Below, in pieces: positions 35,540 to 44,981 of a stretch of 64,000 nt of DNA. The notes beneath the pieces are model-generated. The model was not told the DNA's origin. It searched no databases and saw only the letters and a list, made by a program, of their open reading frames with translations. How positions within the stretch are numbered: the first letter of the stretch is position 1; the number at the start of each line of letters is the position of its first letter. Both the position numbers and the translations under genes were made by a program. The stretch covers positions 1-64,000 of the forward strand of contig NZ_ACJM01000006.1 of assembly GCF_000174415.1 (NCBI RefSeq), read 5' to 3'. Origin of the DNA: Dethiobacter alkaliphilus AHT 1. Its GTDB lineage: Bacteria > Bacillota > Dethiobacteria > Dethiobacterales > Dethiobacteraceae.

Positions 35540-35833
35540 ATGACTTGGGAGGCATTAACGACCATTCTTGTACTTGCAATTATCGTCGAATTTTCCACAG
35601 AAATAATCAAGTCGGTATTTCCATCCATCCGGGGTAAGCTCAGCAAGATCGCCGCCATCCTTTTGGGGATGATTCTCTGCGTAAGTACCGGAAGCGGTAT
35701 TCTCGCTTCATTTAACATTATCCCCATCTATCCGCTGCTGGATTATTTGCTGACCGGCCTTTTGATTTCCCGCGGTTCCAACATCATTCATGATCTGGTT
35801 TCCCGGCTGGAAGTAGCCAAAGTAAACCCTTAG
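35540..35833 (+). CDS. Small membrane protein of unknown function
   Basis: A 97-residue protein with three hydrophobic stretches ([47 protein letters not shown]). The ATG is preceded by AAAGGGGCG. It is the only plus-strand gene between the dcw block and the chemoreceptor, and it converges on aspS with a four-base overlap of the stops. Size and topology recall phage-holin-like or YrvJ-type small proteins, but I recognise no family. Confidence 0.6.
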   Translation: MTWEALTTILVLAIIVEFSTEIIKSVFPSIRGKLSKIAAILLGMILCVSTGSGILASFNIIPIYPLLDYLLTGLLISRGSNIIHDLVSRLEVAKVNP

Positions 35834-37602
35834 GCCTTAGGCGGCACATCCAGAGCAATATGCAGCTCTTTTAGCTGACGAGCATCCACCTCAGAAGGCG
35901 CCTGGGTCATCAGGCAGCTGGCACTGGCGGTTTTGGGGAAGGCAATTACATCGCGAATGGAATCTTTACCCGCCATGAGCATTACCAGGCGGTCCAGGCC
36001 AAAGGCAATGCCGCCATGGGGTGGTGTGCCATATTCAAAGGCATCCATCAGGAAACCAAACTGCTCCCGGGCACTCTCCGGGGTAAAGCCCAGCAATTTA
36101 AACATCTGTTCCTGGATTTCACGGCGGTAAATCCTAAGCGACCCGCCGCCAATTTCCACGCCGTCCAGCACCAGATCGTACGCTTTGGCCAAAACGTTTT
36201 GCGCTTCGGTCTCCAGCTTATCCAAATCCTCGTCCCGCGGCGCGGTGAAGGGGTGATGGTTGGCTACATAGCGCTTCTCGTCCTCATCCCAGAACAACAG
36301 CGGGAAATCCACGACCCACAGGAAGTTGCGCTTGCTTTTGTCGATGAGGCCGAGGCGCTCACCCAGATGCAGGCGCAGCGCACCCAAGGCATGATAAGCC
36401 ACATCTAGCTTATCCGCCACAAACAGCAGCAAATCGCCCGGTTTTCCGTCCATTGCAGAAACAATTTCACTTAACACATCTTCACTGAAGAACTTGGCAA
36501 TGGGGGACCGGACACCGCCTTCTTCCACAAACATATAAGCCAGGCCCTTGGCACCGTACTGGGCCACAAAGGCGGTAAGCTCATCCAACTCCCGGCGGCT
36601 GAAACCGCCACAGCCGGTGGCATTAATGCCTTTGACCACACCACCGGAGGAGAGCACCTGCTTAAAGACCTTAAAGTCCACATCTGAGACGAGCCCGGAG
36701 ACATCCTTTAACTCCATGCCAAAGCGGGTATCCGGCTTGTCGCTGCCATAGCGTTCCATGGCTTCCCTGTAAGAGAGACGGGGAAAAGGAGTGGGGATTT
36801 GTTCATCCAGGACACCTTCAAAAAGGTGGGCCATCAGCCCCTCCATCATGCCCAGAATCATCTCCTGGTCACAGAAGGAAAGCTCAATATCAATCTGGGT
36901 AAACTCCGGCTGTCGGTCCGCCCGCAAATCTTCGTCGCGGAAACAGCGGGCAATCTGGAAATACCGCTCAGCACCACTTACCATCATCAGCTGCTTAAAC
37001 AACTGGGGCGACTGGGGCAGTGCATAAAAACTGCCGGGGTTAACGCGGCTGGGCACCAGATAGTCCCGGGCCCCTTCCGGAGTACTGCGGGTCAGCATGG
37101 GAGTTTCCACTTCCAAAAACCCTTCCCCGTCCAGAAAATCCCGGGTCAGCTTGCTCACCTTATGGCGCATAATCATGCTCTGTTGCATCTCCGGCCGGCG
37201 CAAATCCAGATAGCGGTATTTCAGCCTCACATTCTCATCCACATCCACACCGTCCTCAATATAAAAGGGCGGTGTTTTTGCTTTATTTAAAATCTCCAGA
37301 GATTCGGCCTGTACTTCAATTTCCCCGGTGGGGAGTTTGGGATTAATGGTTTCCTCGGAACGGTTTACCACCTGTCCGCGCACTGTAAGCACAAACTCAC
37401 TTCGGATTTCTTCGGCCCGGGCAAACATCTCTTCATTTTGCTCAAAGTTAAAAACCACCTGAACCAGGCCACTGCGGTCCCGCAGGTCCAAAAATATCAG
37501 CTTACCATGGTCGCGCCGCCGCTGTACCCAGCCGTTTAGGGTTACGGTCTGGCCCACCATCTCTTTTTTTACTTCGCCACAATAAATATCACGAAACTGC
37601 AT
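35830..37602 (-). CDS. aspS: Aspartate-tRNA ligase
   Basis: A 590-residue class IIb synthetase with the N-terminal OB fold ([23 protein letters not shown]), motif 2 ([20 protein letters not shown]), the bacterial insertion domain, and motif 3 ([13 protein letters not shown]). Whether it is discriminating or also charges Asn-tRNA cannot be decided here. It follows hisS with no gap and shares its promoter. Confidence 0.97.
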   Translation of the reverse strand: MQFRDIYCGEVKKEMVGQTVTLNGWVQRRRDHGKLIFLDLRDRSGLVQVVFNFEQNEEMFARAEEIRSEFVLTVRGQVVNRSEETINPKLPTGEIEVQAESLEILNKAKTPPFYIEDGVDVDENVRLKYRYLDLRRPEMQQSMIMRHKVSKLTRDFLDGEGFLEVETPMLTRSTPEGARDYLVPSRVNPGSFYALPQSPQLFKQLMMVSGAERYFQIARCFRDEDLRADRQPEFTQIDIELSFCDQEMILGMMEGLMAHLFEGVLDEQIPTPFPRLSYREAMERYGSDKPDTRFGMELKDVSGLVSDVDFKVFKQVLSSGGVVKGINATGCGGFSRRELDELTAFVAQYGAKGLAYMFVEEGGVRSPIAKFFSEDVLSEIVSAMDGKPGDLLLFVADKLDVAYHALGALRLHLGERLGLIDKSKRNFLWVVDFPLLFWDEDEKRYVANHHPFTAPRDEDLDKLETEAQNVLAKAYDLVLDGVEIGGGSLRIYRREIQEQMFKLLGFTPESAREQFGFLMDAFEYGTPPHGGIAFGLDRLVMLMAGKDSIRDVIAFPKTASASCLMTQAPSEVDARQLKELHIALDVPPKA

Positions 37603-38874
37603 CTATTTAGCCTCCTTAACCTGTCCGGCCAAGTACCCTACAAGATCCGCCAAAGCCACGTCCTGCTGTGACCCGTCTTTCATATCCCGTACGGTAGCCT
37701 GCCCGCGCTGCATTTCTTCGTCTCCCAGAATAACCAGGAATTTTGCTTGTTTCTTATCGGCATACTTCATTTGCGCCTTCAGGCTGCGCCCCAGATAATC
37801 CTTTTCCGCAGCAAGGCCCGCACCGCGCAAATCCATGGCCAACCTAAGGGCCACCGGAGCCGGCACAGCTCCTGCTGTGGCCACATACACATCCAGTACC
37901 CCACCGGCCTCAGGCAGTGTTCCGGCGGCCTCCAGGGCCAAAAGAACCCGCTCTATGCCAATGGCAAAACCGATACCCGGCACATCCGGGCCGCCAATGG
38001 TGGAAAGCAGCTGGTCATAACGGCCGCCGCCGCCAATGGAGCTTTGTGCTCCCAGCACCGGGGACACAATCTCAAAAGCGGTCTTGGTGTAATAATCCAG
38101 GCCGCGGACCAGGCGGGGATTAACCACATACTGCTCACCAAGGGCGTCCATGGCTTCCTGCACCGCAGTAAAATGCTCATCACATTCGCCGCAGAGCGAG
38201 CCCAGCATCAGCGGAGCATCACCGGTGATGTCCTGGCACTTATTATTCTTACAGTCCAGAATACGCAGCGGATTTTTGTCATATCTGTCGGCACAGTCGG
38301 GACAAAGTCCGTCCACCTTCTCTTTTAATTCTTCCTGCAGCTTGTCCCGATATGCACGCCGACACTGTGGACAGCCCACACTGTTAATTTCCAGGGTAAA
38401 TTCCGTCAGGCCCAGGGAGCGAAAGAATACCAGAGATAGAGCCATGACCTCTGCGTCCAGCGTCGGTTCACTTGTGCCAAACACTTCCACGCCAAACTGA
38501 TGAAACTGACGGTAACGCCCGGCCTGAGGCCGGTCATAGCGAAACATGGGTCCTATGTAATAAACCTTGATGGGCTGGGCATCTCCGTACAGCTTATGTT
38601 CCGCATACGCCCGGGCCACAGATGCGGTCCCTTCCGGGCGCAGTGTAAGGGACCTGTCCCCCCGGTCGGTGAAGGTGTACATCTCTTTGGCCACAATATC
38701 TGTAACCTCACCCACTCCACGCAGAAAAAGTTCCGTATGCTCAAAAATCGGGGTGCGAATCTCGCTGTAGCCAAACAACCGGCACAGCTCCCTGACTTTC
38801 TCTTCAAAAAACTGCCAGGTTTCTATATCTCCCGGCAGTATGTCGCGGGTTCCCCGCGGCACCTTGGTCAGCAC
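37603..38874 (-). CDS. hisS: Histidine-tRNA ligase
   Basis: A 423-residue class II synthetase from the GTG at 38874, which gives the family start [15 protein letters not shown]; the frame is open further upstream, but that part is leader. Motif 2 ([20 protein letters not shown]), the HisA motif ([13 protein letters not shown]) and a C-terminal anticodon domain are present. The middle also carries a CPQC/CPDC pair of unknown use. hisS-aspS is a common Firmicutes pair. Confidence 0.96.
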   Translation of the reverse strand: MLTKVPRGTRDILPGDIETWQFFEEKVRELCRLFGYSEIRTPIFEHTELFLRGVGEVTDIVAKEMYTFTDRGDRSLTLRPEGTASVARAYAEHKLYGDAQPIKVYYIGPMFRYDRPQAGRYRQFHQFGVEVFGTSEPTLDAEVMALSLVFFRSLGLTEFTLEINSVGCPQCRRAYRDKLQEELKEKVDGLCPDCADRYDKNPLRILDCKNNKCQDITGDAPLMLGSLCGECDEHFTAVQEAMDALGEQYVVNPRLVRGLDYYTKTAFEIVSPVLGAQSSIGGGGRYDQLLSTIGGPDVPGIGFAIGIERVLLALEAAGTLPEAGGVLDVYVATAGAVPAPVALRLAMDLRGAGLAAEKDYLGRSLKAQMKYADKKQAKFLVILGDEEMQRGQATVRDMKDGSQQDVALADLVGYLAGQVKEAK

Positions 38875-38921
38875 AATAACACTCTCCTTTACAGTACAAA
38901 AACCTGAATCTTCTACAGTGC

Positions 38922-38954
38922 AAAAAAGCTCCCGTCCCCAATGCCGGCCGGGAG
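38922..38954 (-). terminator. Terminator-like hairpin in the hisS leader
   Basis: CTCCCG-14 nt-CGGGAG followed by CTTTTTT on the minus strand, starting about 11 nt after the predicted transcript start and 48 bases before the hisS start codon. It may be an attenuator or a remnant of the repeat family at 31480-31586, whose ATTGGGGACGG...CTTTTTTTGCA word it shares. No T-box sequence was found. Confidence 0.45.
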
Positions 38955-38971
38955 TCTTATTTTCCATTTTA

Positions 38972-39000
38972 ATTCTAGCCAATACACCGGGGCTTGTCAA
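38972..39000 (-). promoter_or_regulatory. Promoter of hisS-aspS
   Basis: TTGACA (39000-38995), 17-bp spacer, TAGAAT (38977-38972) on the minus strand, about 100 bases upstream of the hisS start. Confidence 0.8.
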
Positions 39001-39160
39001 CCTGGATAAGCCCTGCATACTTGTCCACCCATCCTCTAATCCTACAGGAATTCCTAAGGAAATATTGGGGAATACAGGAGGATATTGCATATATCTGTCG
39101 AATTCAATTACAGTTTTCTTACATAGTCGTAGTTTCAAAGCCCAACAGGAGGGGAATCAA

Positions 39161-41059
39161 TTGAAAATGAGCCTTAAAATGAAGCTTCTTCTAATCATCA
39201 GCATCCTTATTATTATTACCGTATCAGTTTTGCAGTTAATGTCGGTCCGGCTTTCCGGACAGGCGCTGGAAGAACAAAAAGAAACCGAACTGCGCAGCCT
39301 GGTGGAAAAAACCGCTGGCGCCATAAATCTCAGCATTGACGGTGCCCGGCGTGCCCTAGACGCCATTACCCTTTCTCCGGAACTGCAGGCAGTATTGGGG
39401 CAAACAGCTGCCAACGGCGAAGAACCTGTGGAACCGGAGGCACTTTTGCAGTTTTTTGCGGGCTTTGAAGAGTCTCAGGAAGACATCGAAACAGTTCTAT
39501 TCCTGGACCGCCGGGGGATTGTGGTGGCCGATGATGAATACGGCAATCTTGTGGGCATGGATTTAAGCGACCGGGGCTATTTCCACGGCCTCACATTTGG
39601 TAATCAGGATTATTTCCTGGATGAGGTTATTGTATCCCGCACCACAGAAAACCGGGTTATTCCCTACGCCAAGAGGCTGACAGGGGAGACCGGCGGCTTT
39701 GCCGGGGTGGTGGCGGTGGTTCTTAATTTTGATACCTTTATTGAAGACTTTGCCGCTGAACTGGCGGTGGGCGAAACAGGTGAAGCCACCCTGATCGACC
39801 GCCGGGGAGAGATAATGTACCATTCCGACCCGGAACTGGTGGGGGAAAACCTGCTGGAGCTGGCCACCGAAGAAATGCGGGAGCAGCTGGCAGATATGAT
39901 TCGCACCGGTCAGGCTACCAACGGTTACTTCACAGAGCACGGCACTGAGCATATTTTCTTTGCCGAACCGGTTGGAAACTGGTACTTAATCTTGGAAATG
40001 GAAGAGACCGAATACCTGGCGGCCAGCATCGCCATTCGTAATTCCGGACTGCTTTTGGGCCTCCTCTTTATCCTGCTGGGCGCCCTGGCCGCATTCTTCT
40101 TTGCCAACCGCATTACCTCCCCCATCATCAGGGTCTCCAAGGTGCTCCACCGTGCCGGCAAAGGTGATTTAACCGAAAGCATTGAAGTACAGAGCCGGGA
40201 TGAAGTGGGCAGGTTGGCCGAAAGTGTTAACACCATGATTTCCGGCCAACGCAATATCCTGCAGCAGGTGCTGGCAGCATCGCAAAATGTGGCGTCCCAT
40301 TCCGAGGAACTCTCCGCTTCTGTGGAAGAGAGCAATGCCTCCATGCAGCAGGTAGCCTCCACCGTGGACCTGGAGGTGGCACAAAAGGCCCAGGAAATTG
40401 TCCACGCCTCCGCCGATGCGGTTCAGCGGGGACAAACCATGGAGCAGCAAGCCAGTGAAGGGGAAATAGCGGTACAGGACGCCGTCCGGTCCATGGAGGA
40501 AATCAGTCAGGCTACCGGAGAAGTACACAGCGTCATCCACCAGCTAAATAACGCCTCGGAACAAATCGGCTCCATTGTGGTGACCATCACAGACATTGCC
40601 GAACAGACCAACCTCCTGGCCTTAAACGCCGCCATTGAAGCGGCCCGGGCCGGTGAACAGGGGCGCGGTTTTGCAGTGGTGGCAGAAGAAGTAAGAAAAC
40701 TTGCGGAGCAAAGCAGCAGTGCCGCCGGGGAAATCGGCGAACTGATTATAAACATCCAGACAAAGACCGGTAACGCGGTAACTAAAATTGCCGATGCGGG
40801 CAAAATTGTGGAGGCCGGCACCAGCCGCGCCTCCCGCGCCGGGGAGCGCTTAGAAGAAATTCGCAGCGCCGCAGCCGAAGTAAAAGGCCAAATAGAGCGC
40901 ATTGTGGTGCAGGCGGAAGCACAATCTGCCTCAGCACAGGAAATAGCCGCCGGCACAGAAGAGCAAACCGCGGTGCTGGAGGAAATCTCCGCCACATCAA
41001 ACCAATTGGCGGCCATGGCTGAAGAACTTAACGTGATTGTCGCCAACTTTAAACTATAA
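39161..41059 (+). CDS. Methyl-accepting chemotaxis protein
   Basis: A transmembrane chemoreceptor of about 632 residues. Start is read at TTG 39161, eight bases after AGGAGG, since the longer open frame runs through the hisS leader. Layout: membrane segment 1 (residues 7-28), an extracellular double-Cache-type sensor, membrane segment 2 ([20 protein letters not shown]), a HAMP domain and a signalling domain with the tip motif [19 protein letters not shown]. Both methylation helices are present. The ligand is unknown. A bidirectional hairpin terminator follows. Confidence 0.93.
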   Translation: MKMSLKMKLLLIISILIIITVSVLQLMSVRLSGQALEEQKETELRSLVEKTAGAINLSIDGARRALDAITLSPELQAVLGQTAANGEEPVEPEALLQFFAGFEESQEDIETVLFLDRRGIVVADDEYGNLVGMDLSDRGYFHGLTFGNQDYFLDEVIVSRTTENRVIPYAKRLTGETGGFAGVVAVVLNFDTFIEDFAAELAVGETGEATLIDRRGEIMYHSDPELVGENLLELATEEMREQLADMIRTGQATNGYFTEHGTEHIFFAEPVGNWYLILEMEETEYLAASIAIRNSGLLLGLLFILLGALAAFFFANRITSPIIRVSKVLHRAGKGDLTESIEVQSRDEVGRLAESVNTMISGQRNILQQVLAASQNVASHSEELSASVEESNASMQQVASTVDLEVAQKAQEIVHASADAVQRGQTMEQQASEGEIAVQDAVRSMEEISQATGEVHSVIHQLNNASEQIGSIVVTITDIAEQTNLLALNAAIEAARAGEQGRGFAVVAEEVRKLAEQSSSAAGEIGELIINIQTKTGNAVTKIADAGKIVEAGTSRASRAGERLEEIRSAAAEVKGQIERIVVQAEAQSASAQEIAAGTEEQTAVLEEISATSNQLAAMAEELNVIVANFKL

Positions 41060-41062
41060 CAC

Positions 41063-41096
41063 AAAGCCGCGCAAAAAAATGCGCGGCTTTGCTTTT
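41063..41096 (+). terminator. Terminator between the chemoreceptor and tatC
   Basis: AAAGCCGCGC-loop-GCGCGGCTTT followed by GCTTTT. The stem lies between two convergent genes and can serve both strands. Confidence 0.85.
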
Positions 41097-41104
41097 AACC
41101 AGGC

Positions 41105-41837
41105 TTATAACCGGCTCTCTGCCGTATTTTTCTTTCGCTGGCTTACAACCACCAGGAAAATCCCCAATTCGTACAGAACCATCAGTGGGCCGGCCAGCAT
41201 AATCTGGGAGACAATATCCGGCGGGGTCAGAAAGGCTGAGAGCAGAATAATCACCAGCAGGGCATGCTTTCTGAATTTGCGTAAAAAAGGCGCCCCCACA
41301 ATTCCCAGGCTCCCCAAAAACAAAAAATACAATGGGCAGCTGAAAAACCACGCCGAAAGCAAAAATGAAGTTGGTGGCAAAGGTGAGATAGTTGGAAATG
41401 GTAAACATAGGGGTCACCGTATCACTGGCAAAACCCATGAAAAAGCGAATAGCAAAGGGAAACACCGTAAAATAAGCAAAGGATACGCCCAGAGCAAAAA
41501 AGAATACCATGGCCAGGATGGCAGGGATAAGCAGCTTTTTTTCCTGTTTATGGAGGCCGGGCACTACAAACATCAGTAGCTGATAAAGAATTAGGGGCAT
41601 GGACAAAATGAGCCCGGCGATAAAGGCCAGCCGGATATTGGCCATCAGCGCCTCCGGCGGCGTGACAAAAATCAAGTCCAGATGCCCGGCAGGCCGAATC
41701 AGGATCCAGCGGAGCAAGTCCACCAGGGAAAAAGACATTACGGTAGCCACAAAAATGCAGACTACACAAATTATCAGCCGCTTTCTGGCCTCTTCCAGAT
41801 GTTCGGTTAACGTGACTGCCATGTCTTTACGGCTCAT
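41105..41837 (-). pseudogene. tatC: Sec-independent translocase subunit TatC, single frameshift
   Basis: The first part reads as TatC from MSRKDMAVTLTEHLEEARKRL through FVVPGLHKQEKK to IVFFVFG, then the frame is lost at a GGGG run (plus strand 41312-41315). Dropping one G restores SLGIVGAPFLRKFRKHALL and the family C-terminus with FLTPPDIVSQIMLAGPL and a stop at 41105. TatC is the receptor for twin-arginine substrates. A single homopolymer indel next to an intact tatA suggests a sequencing error as much as a real loss. Confidence 0.85.
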
Positions 41838-41860
41838 TACACTCCCTCGCTCCTAAATTG

Positions 41861-42049
41861 TTATGTCTTGTTCTCTTCTGTGTCCGCCGCGTCACTTACT
41901 GTTTGCGTCATCTCTTTGGTTGCCGCCCTGAATTCCCGGATTCCCTTGCCAAAAGACTTGCCGATTTCAGGCAGCTTGGCGGGGCCAAATATTAACAAGG
42001 CAAGACCTAAAACCAGTAAAATTTCCAACGGGCCGATTTTGGAAAACAT
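41861..42049 (-). CDS. tatA: Sec-independent translocase subunit TatA
   Basis: A 62-residue TatA: N-terminal membrane segment (ILLVLGLALLIFGP), FGPAKLPEIGKSFGKGIREF hinge and amphipathic helix, then a short charged tail. It forms the pore with TatC, encoded 23 bases downstream. The ATG follows GGAGGTGT. Confidence 0.95.
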   Translation of the reverse strand: MFSKIGPLEILLVLGLALLIFGPAKLPEIGKSFGKGIREFRAATKEMTQTVSDAADTEENKT

Positions 42050-42251
42050 TTTTACACCTCCAAAGCTTGTGAAAATTATGCCTCTCTCTTCTTTATAACT
42101 AAGGAAACAGCATTTGCCAACCCTTTACGTGCCGCCAAAAAAAAGAAGGCACAAAGGCTCTTTGCTGTAAAGCACTGTATTTAAACTGCTCTGTAGCTTT
42201 TGCGTTATAAGAAAGATGAATAACCATATGTGAAAACTATAACACCATAGC

Positions 42252-43421
42252 CTATGACATAACATAGCGCAGCAGAACCTTGCCTCCCAGCGCCGCGCCA
42301 AGCAGGACGGCAAAAAAGAATGCCCAGGCATGCAGCGACAATGAGGGAATGCCTGAAAACAAAGCCCCGATGTTGCACCCAAAGGAAAGCCTGGAACCAT
42401 AGCCCATGAGAATACCGCCGGTTAAGGCAAAATAACTGTATTTGGCCCTGCGGGGACGCCGCAGGCGAAACTCGTTGTTAAGGACAGCAGCCAGAAAACC
42501 TCCCAACACCATGGCCAGGGCAAGGCAAAGCAGGGGGTGCTGCAAAAACGATGAGTCGGCGGCCACACCGCCTGGCACCGCTGCTGAGAAAAACTGCCAG
42601 TCCAGTACCGGCAACCCCAGCTGCCACCCAGCCCAACCGGTTAAGTGTGTCAGTCCGCTGGTGATCCCCCAGGGGCGCCCCCATAGGTACAATAGCGCCA
42701 TATTGCCCACAGCCAGCAACACAGCACCTGTTCCATAGGGCCATGAGGAACCTGTCACCGCCGCAGACTTAAAAATCTGCCATGGATTTTTGCTCTGTTC
42801 AATTCTTTGGGCCAGAAGAAACAGCCCGGCCAGGAGCATAAACTGCAAAAGAAGTGCATCGGGCCAGCCCAAAGATGCCGGCAGAAAAACTGCGGGCAGG
42901 CTCATAGCCTGGGGACGCAGCCACCAGTTCAGATGCCAGGCCCCCAGCACCGAGCCCACAAGCAGCCCACCGAAGGTGCCCCACTGCATCAGATACCCTT
43001 CACCCATCCTTACCAGACACCCGGACACGCAGCTGCCGGCAATCACCATGCCAAACCCAAATAAAACGCCTCCCAGCAGAGTATGCAAGCCCAGCGGATA
43101 GATTCTGCCTCCCGCCTCCAGCAATGGATTTCCTGACAAAATACTAATAGCAGAAAAGCCTGCCGTTGCCAGCGCCAGCCCTACCAAAAGGGCCCGCGTC
43201 AGGGCGGTGTTGCCCAGGAGAAAAACATCTCTGAAGCAAGCCGCAAAGCAAAACCGGGAGCGCTGAATTACATATCCGAAAAACAGTCCGCCCATAAACG
43301 GCAAAAAGACAGGCGAATCATTCACAAATAACAACAGTGCCACGCTGCCCACAAACGCCGGCAGCAGGACCCGGGGCGCACCTTGCTGATAATATTTCAA
43401 ATCCCTTACAATTTGAGCCAT
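42252..43421 (-). CDS. YeeE/YedE-family sulfur (thiosulfate) transporter
   Basis: A polytopic protein of about 389 residues from the ATG at 43421, six bases after GGAGG; the frame open to 43601 crosses the divergent regulator. Cys-containing motifs of the family are seen three times: RSRFCFAACFRD, GSCVSGCLVRMGEG and FGCNIGALFSGI. Characterised YeeE proteins import thiosulfate through conserved cysteines. It is divergent to a LysR regulator and 1 kb from a TusA-like gene, which is a frequent partner. This protein is a fused, two-domain form. Confidence 0.88.
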   Translation of the reverse strand: MAQIVRDLKYYQQGAPRVLLPAFVGSVALLLFVNDSPVFLPFMGGLFFGYVIQRSRFCFAACFRDVFLLGNTALTRALLVGLALATAGFSAISILSGNPLLEAGGRIYPLGLHTLLGGVLFGFGMVIAGSCVSGCLVRMGEGYLMQWGTFGGLLVGSVLGAWHLNWWLRPQAMSLPAVFLPASLGWPDALLLQFMLLAGLFLLAQRIEQSKNPWQIFKSAAVTGSSWPYGTGAVLLAVGNMALLYLWGRPWGITSGLTHLTGWAGWQLGLPVLDWQFFSAAVPGGVAADSSFLQHPLLCLALAMVLGGFLAAVLNNEFRLRRPRRAKYSYFALTGGILMGYGSRLSFGCNIGALFSGIPSLSLHAWAFFFAVLLGAALGGKVLLRYVMS

Positions 43422-43514
43422 AAAAGCCCTCCTCTCTGCCGCTTTGCAGGAAAAAAACCTTTTGTCGTCAAATATAATACTAGTGAACGCAATAACAAAC
43501 AAGGAGTGGGGAAT

Positions 43515-44441
43515 ATGGACTTTAGCAGCCTGAGGGCGCTTTGTGTGGTCATAGACTGCGGCAGTATTTCCAAAGCGGCCCGAAAACTGTTTGTTTCCCA
43601 ACCTTCACTGAGTGTCAAAATCAGGGATTTGGAATCACATTTCCAGACCACCCTGCTGGAGAGGACCAATAAAGGAATCCGCCCCACCGAAGCAGGATTG
43701 ATGGTATATCAGCACGCCCAGAAAATGCTCTCCCTGGAGGAAAGTATCGAACGGAAACTGGACAAAACAAAAAGCCAGGAACAACAGCTAACGGTGGGAA
43801 CATCCACCACTCTGGGAGATTACGCCCTGCCGTGTACCGTATACAACTTCCAGGAAAAATACCCCCACTATAAAATATTGCTGGAAATCACCGACTCAGA
43901 ACAGGTGATTAACATGGTCTTGGATCAGCGCGTGGAACTGGGCTTAATCGAAGGTCCCATCTCCGCAGAAATGCGGGAAAAGCTGCGCCAGGAAGGGATT
44001 AAAACAAGAAGGGTTGCCACCAGCGAATTAATTGTGGTTGTACCCTATAATGAATACTGGCAAAACATTGACTCCATTTCTATGGAAAAAGAATTTACAT
44101 CTCTGCCGCTAGTCATCCGCAAAAAAGGCTCCGGCATCCGCACCACCCTGGAAATGGCTCTGCATAAATACGGGCTGAGCTTAGACCACTTAAACGTGGT
44201 TTTAGAGCTAAACACCACCAACGCCATGGTTGCAGCGGTGGAAGCAAACAAAGGAGTTACCCTGCTACCGGAAATGGCCATCCGCAAAGAGCTGCATTAT
44301 AAGACATTAAAGAAAATAACCATTGAAAACGTAACCTTGCGCCATCACTTTACAACCCTTTATTACCCCGGCAAATCAGAGAAGGAAGTGCACAGCATCT
44401 TTTTGAACTTCCTTCATTCCCGGGAACGGGGATTTTGCTAG
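43515..44441 (+). CDS. LysR-family transcriptional regulator
   Basis: A 308-residue LTTR: N-terminal winged helix (SISKAARKLFVSQPSLSVKI), linker helix, and an effector domain (LTVGTSTTLGDYALPCTVYNFQ). The ATG at 43515 follows AAGGAG by eight bases. It is divergent to the YeeE-type transporter with 93 bases between the start codons, the standard place for an LTTR target. It is the only sulfur-linked regulator visible in the window and therefore a candidate for the operators at 46346, 50479 and 54858, though those do not look like a T-N11-A LTTR box. Confidence 0.88.
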   Translation: MDFSSLRALCVVIDCGSISKAARKLFVSQPSLSVKIRDLESHFQTTLLERTNKGIRPTEAGLMVYQHAQKMLSLEESIERKLDKTKSQEQQLTVGTSTTLGDYALPCTVYNFQEKYPHYKILLEITDSEQVINMVLDQRVELGLIEGPISAEMREKLRQEGIKTRRVATSELIVVVPYNEYWQNIDSISMEKEFTSLPLVIRKKGSGIRTTLEMALHKYGLSLDHLNVVLELNTTNAMVAAVEANKGVTLLPEMAIRKELHYKTLKKITIENVTLRHHFTTLYYPGKSEKEVHSIFLNFLHSRERGFC

Positions 44442-44665
44442 CAAACCTTTTCGATGATAATTTCCCAGATACCATATTCCAGCTGCCGGACATTGCAGGG
44501 ATAGTTGAATTTAGAGGTAAAATGGTTGGCCACACTGCTTGAGGAGCAGCTGTGGTCAGTTTTTATAATCACACGGTCCCGATTCTGAACCTGCTTTAAC
44601 TTTAGTTCGGCGCGGATAATGGGAATCGGGCAAAACTCACCAATGGCATCAATCTCATAATCCAA
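44438..44665 (-). CDS. TusA-family sulfur carrier 1
   Basis: A 75-residue SirA/TusA-fold protein. The motif EFCPIPIIRAELKLKQ holds the sulfur-binding Cys of the canonical CPxP type. It converges with the LysR gene with a four-base overlap of the ends. TusA-like proteins next to YeeE transporters are thought to take up the imported sulfur as a persulfide. It begins at a TTG after GGGGGG. Confidence 0.85.
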   Translation of the reverse strand: MDYEIDAIGEFCPIPIIRAELKLKQVQNRDRVIIKTDHSCSSSSVANHFTSKFNYPCNVRQLEYGIWEIIIEKVC

Positions 44666-44744
44666 AACAATCCCCCCAAAAACAGTATATATTTATCATA
44701 ATAGCAAGTTCAAAAAAACACAACCGGTTTGTAAGGGGAAAAAG

Positions 44745-44784
44745 AAATGCCGTGCGTCGTTGTAAACAGTGACGCACGGCATTT
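44745..44784 (-). terminator. Terminator after the YeiH unit
   Basis: AAATGCCGTGCGTC-loop-GACGCACGGCATTT, a perfect 14-base-pair stem with a T-rich tail on the minus strand, just after the 60-residue membrane peptide gene. Confidence 0.85.
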
Positions 44785-44787
44785 AAC

Positions 44788-44970
44788 TTATTTATTTTGG
44801 GTTAAATTTTGATAGCTTTGTTCCACTTCTTCTGCATCGACCCACCAGATATCTCCGGCACCGCTGCCCTGAGAGGCGGAGGAGCCTGCATCAAAAACTG
44901 CAATCAGTACAGCTGAAAATATGGCCACGGCCAGAATCAGCCAGGTCAGGTTCTCTTTTACTTTAATCAT
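44788..44970 (-). CDS. Small single-pass membrane protein after yeiH
   Basis: A 60-residue protein: short basic start (MIKVKENL), one membrane helix (WLILAVAIFSAVLIAVF) and an acidic tail (DIWWVDAEEVEQSYQNL). It begins 11 bases after the YeiH-type gene and ends at the shared terminator, so it looks like an accessory subunit of that transporter. I recognise no family. Confidence 0.6.
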   Translation of the reverse strand: MIKVKENLTWLILAVAIFSAVLIAVFDAGSSASQGSGAGDIWWVDAEEVEQSYQNLTQNK

Positions 44971-44981
44971 ACTAGAGCCTC

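Noticed and set aside
38875-38970. T-box leader for hisS
   Set aside because: No AGGGTGGTACCGCG-type T-box sequence or Stem I features could be found; only a simple hairpin is visible.
42125-42215. Third copy of the composite hairpin element
   Set aside because: Words such as GTAGCTTTTGCGTTATAAGAAAG resemble the element, but the stems do not form well; it may be a remnant or coincidence.
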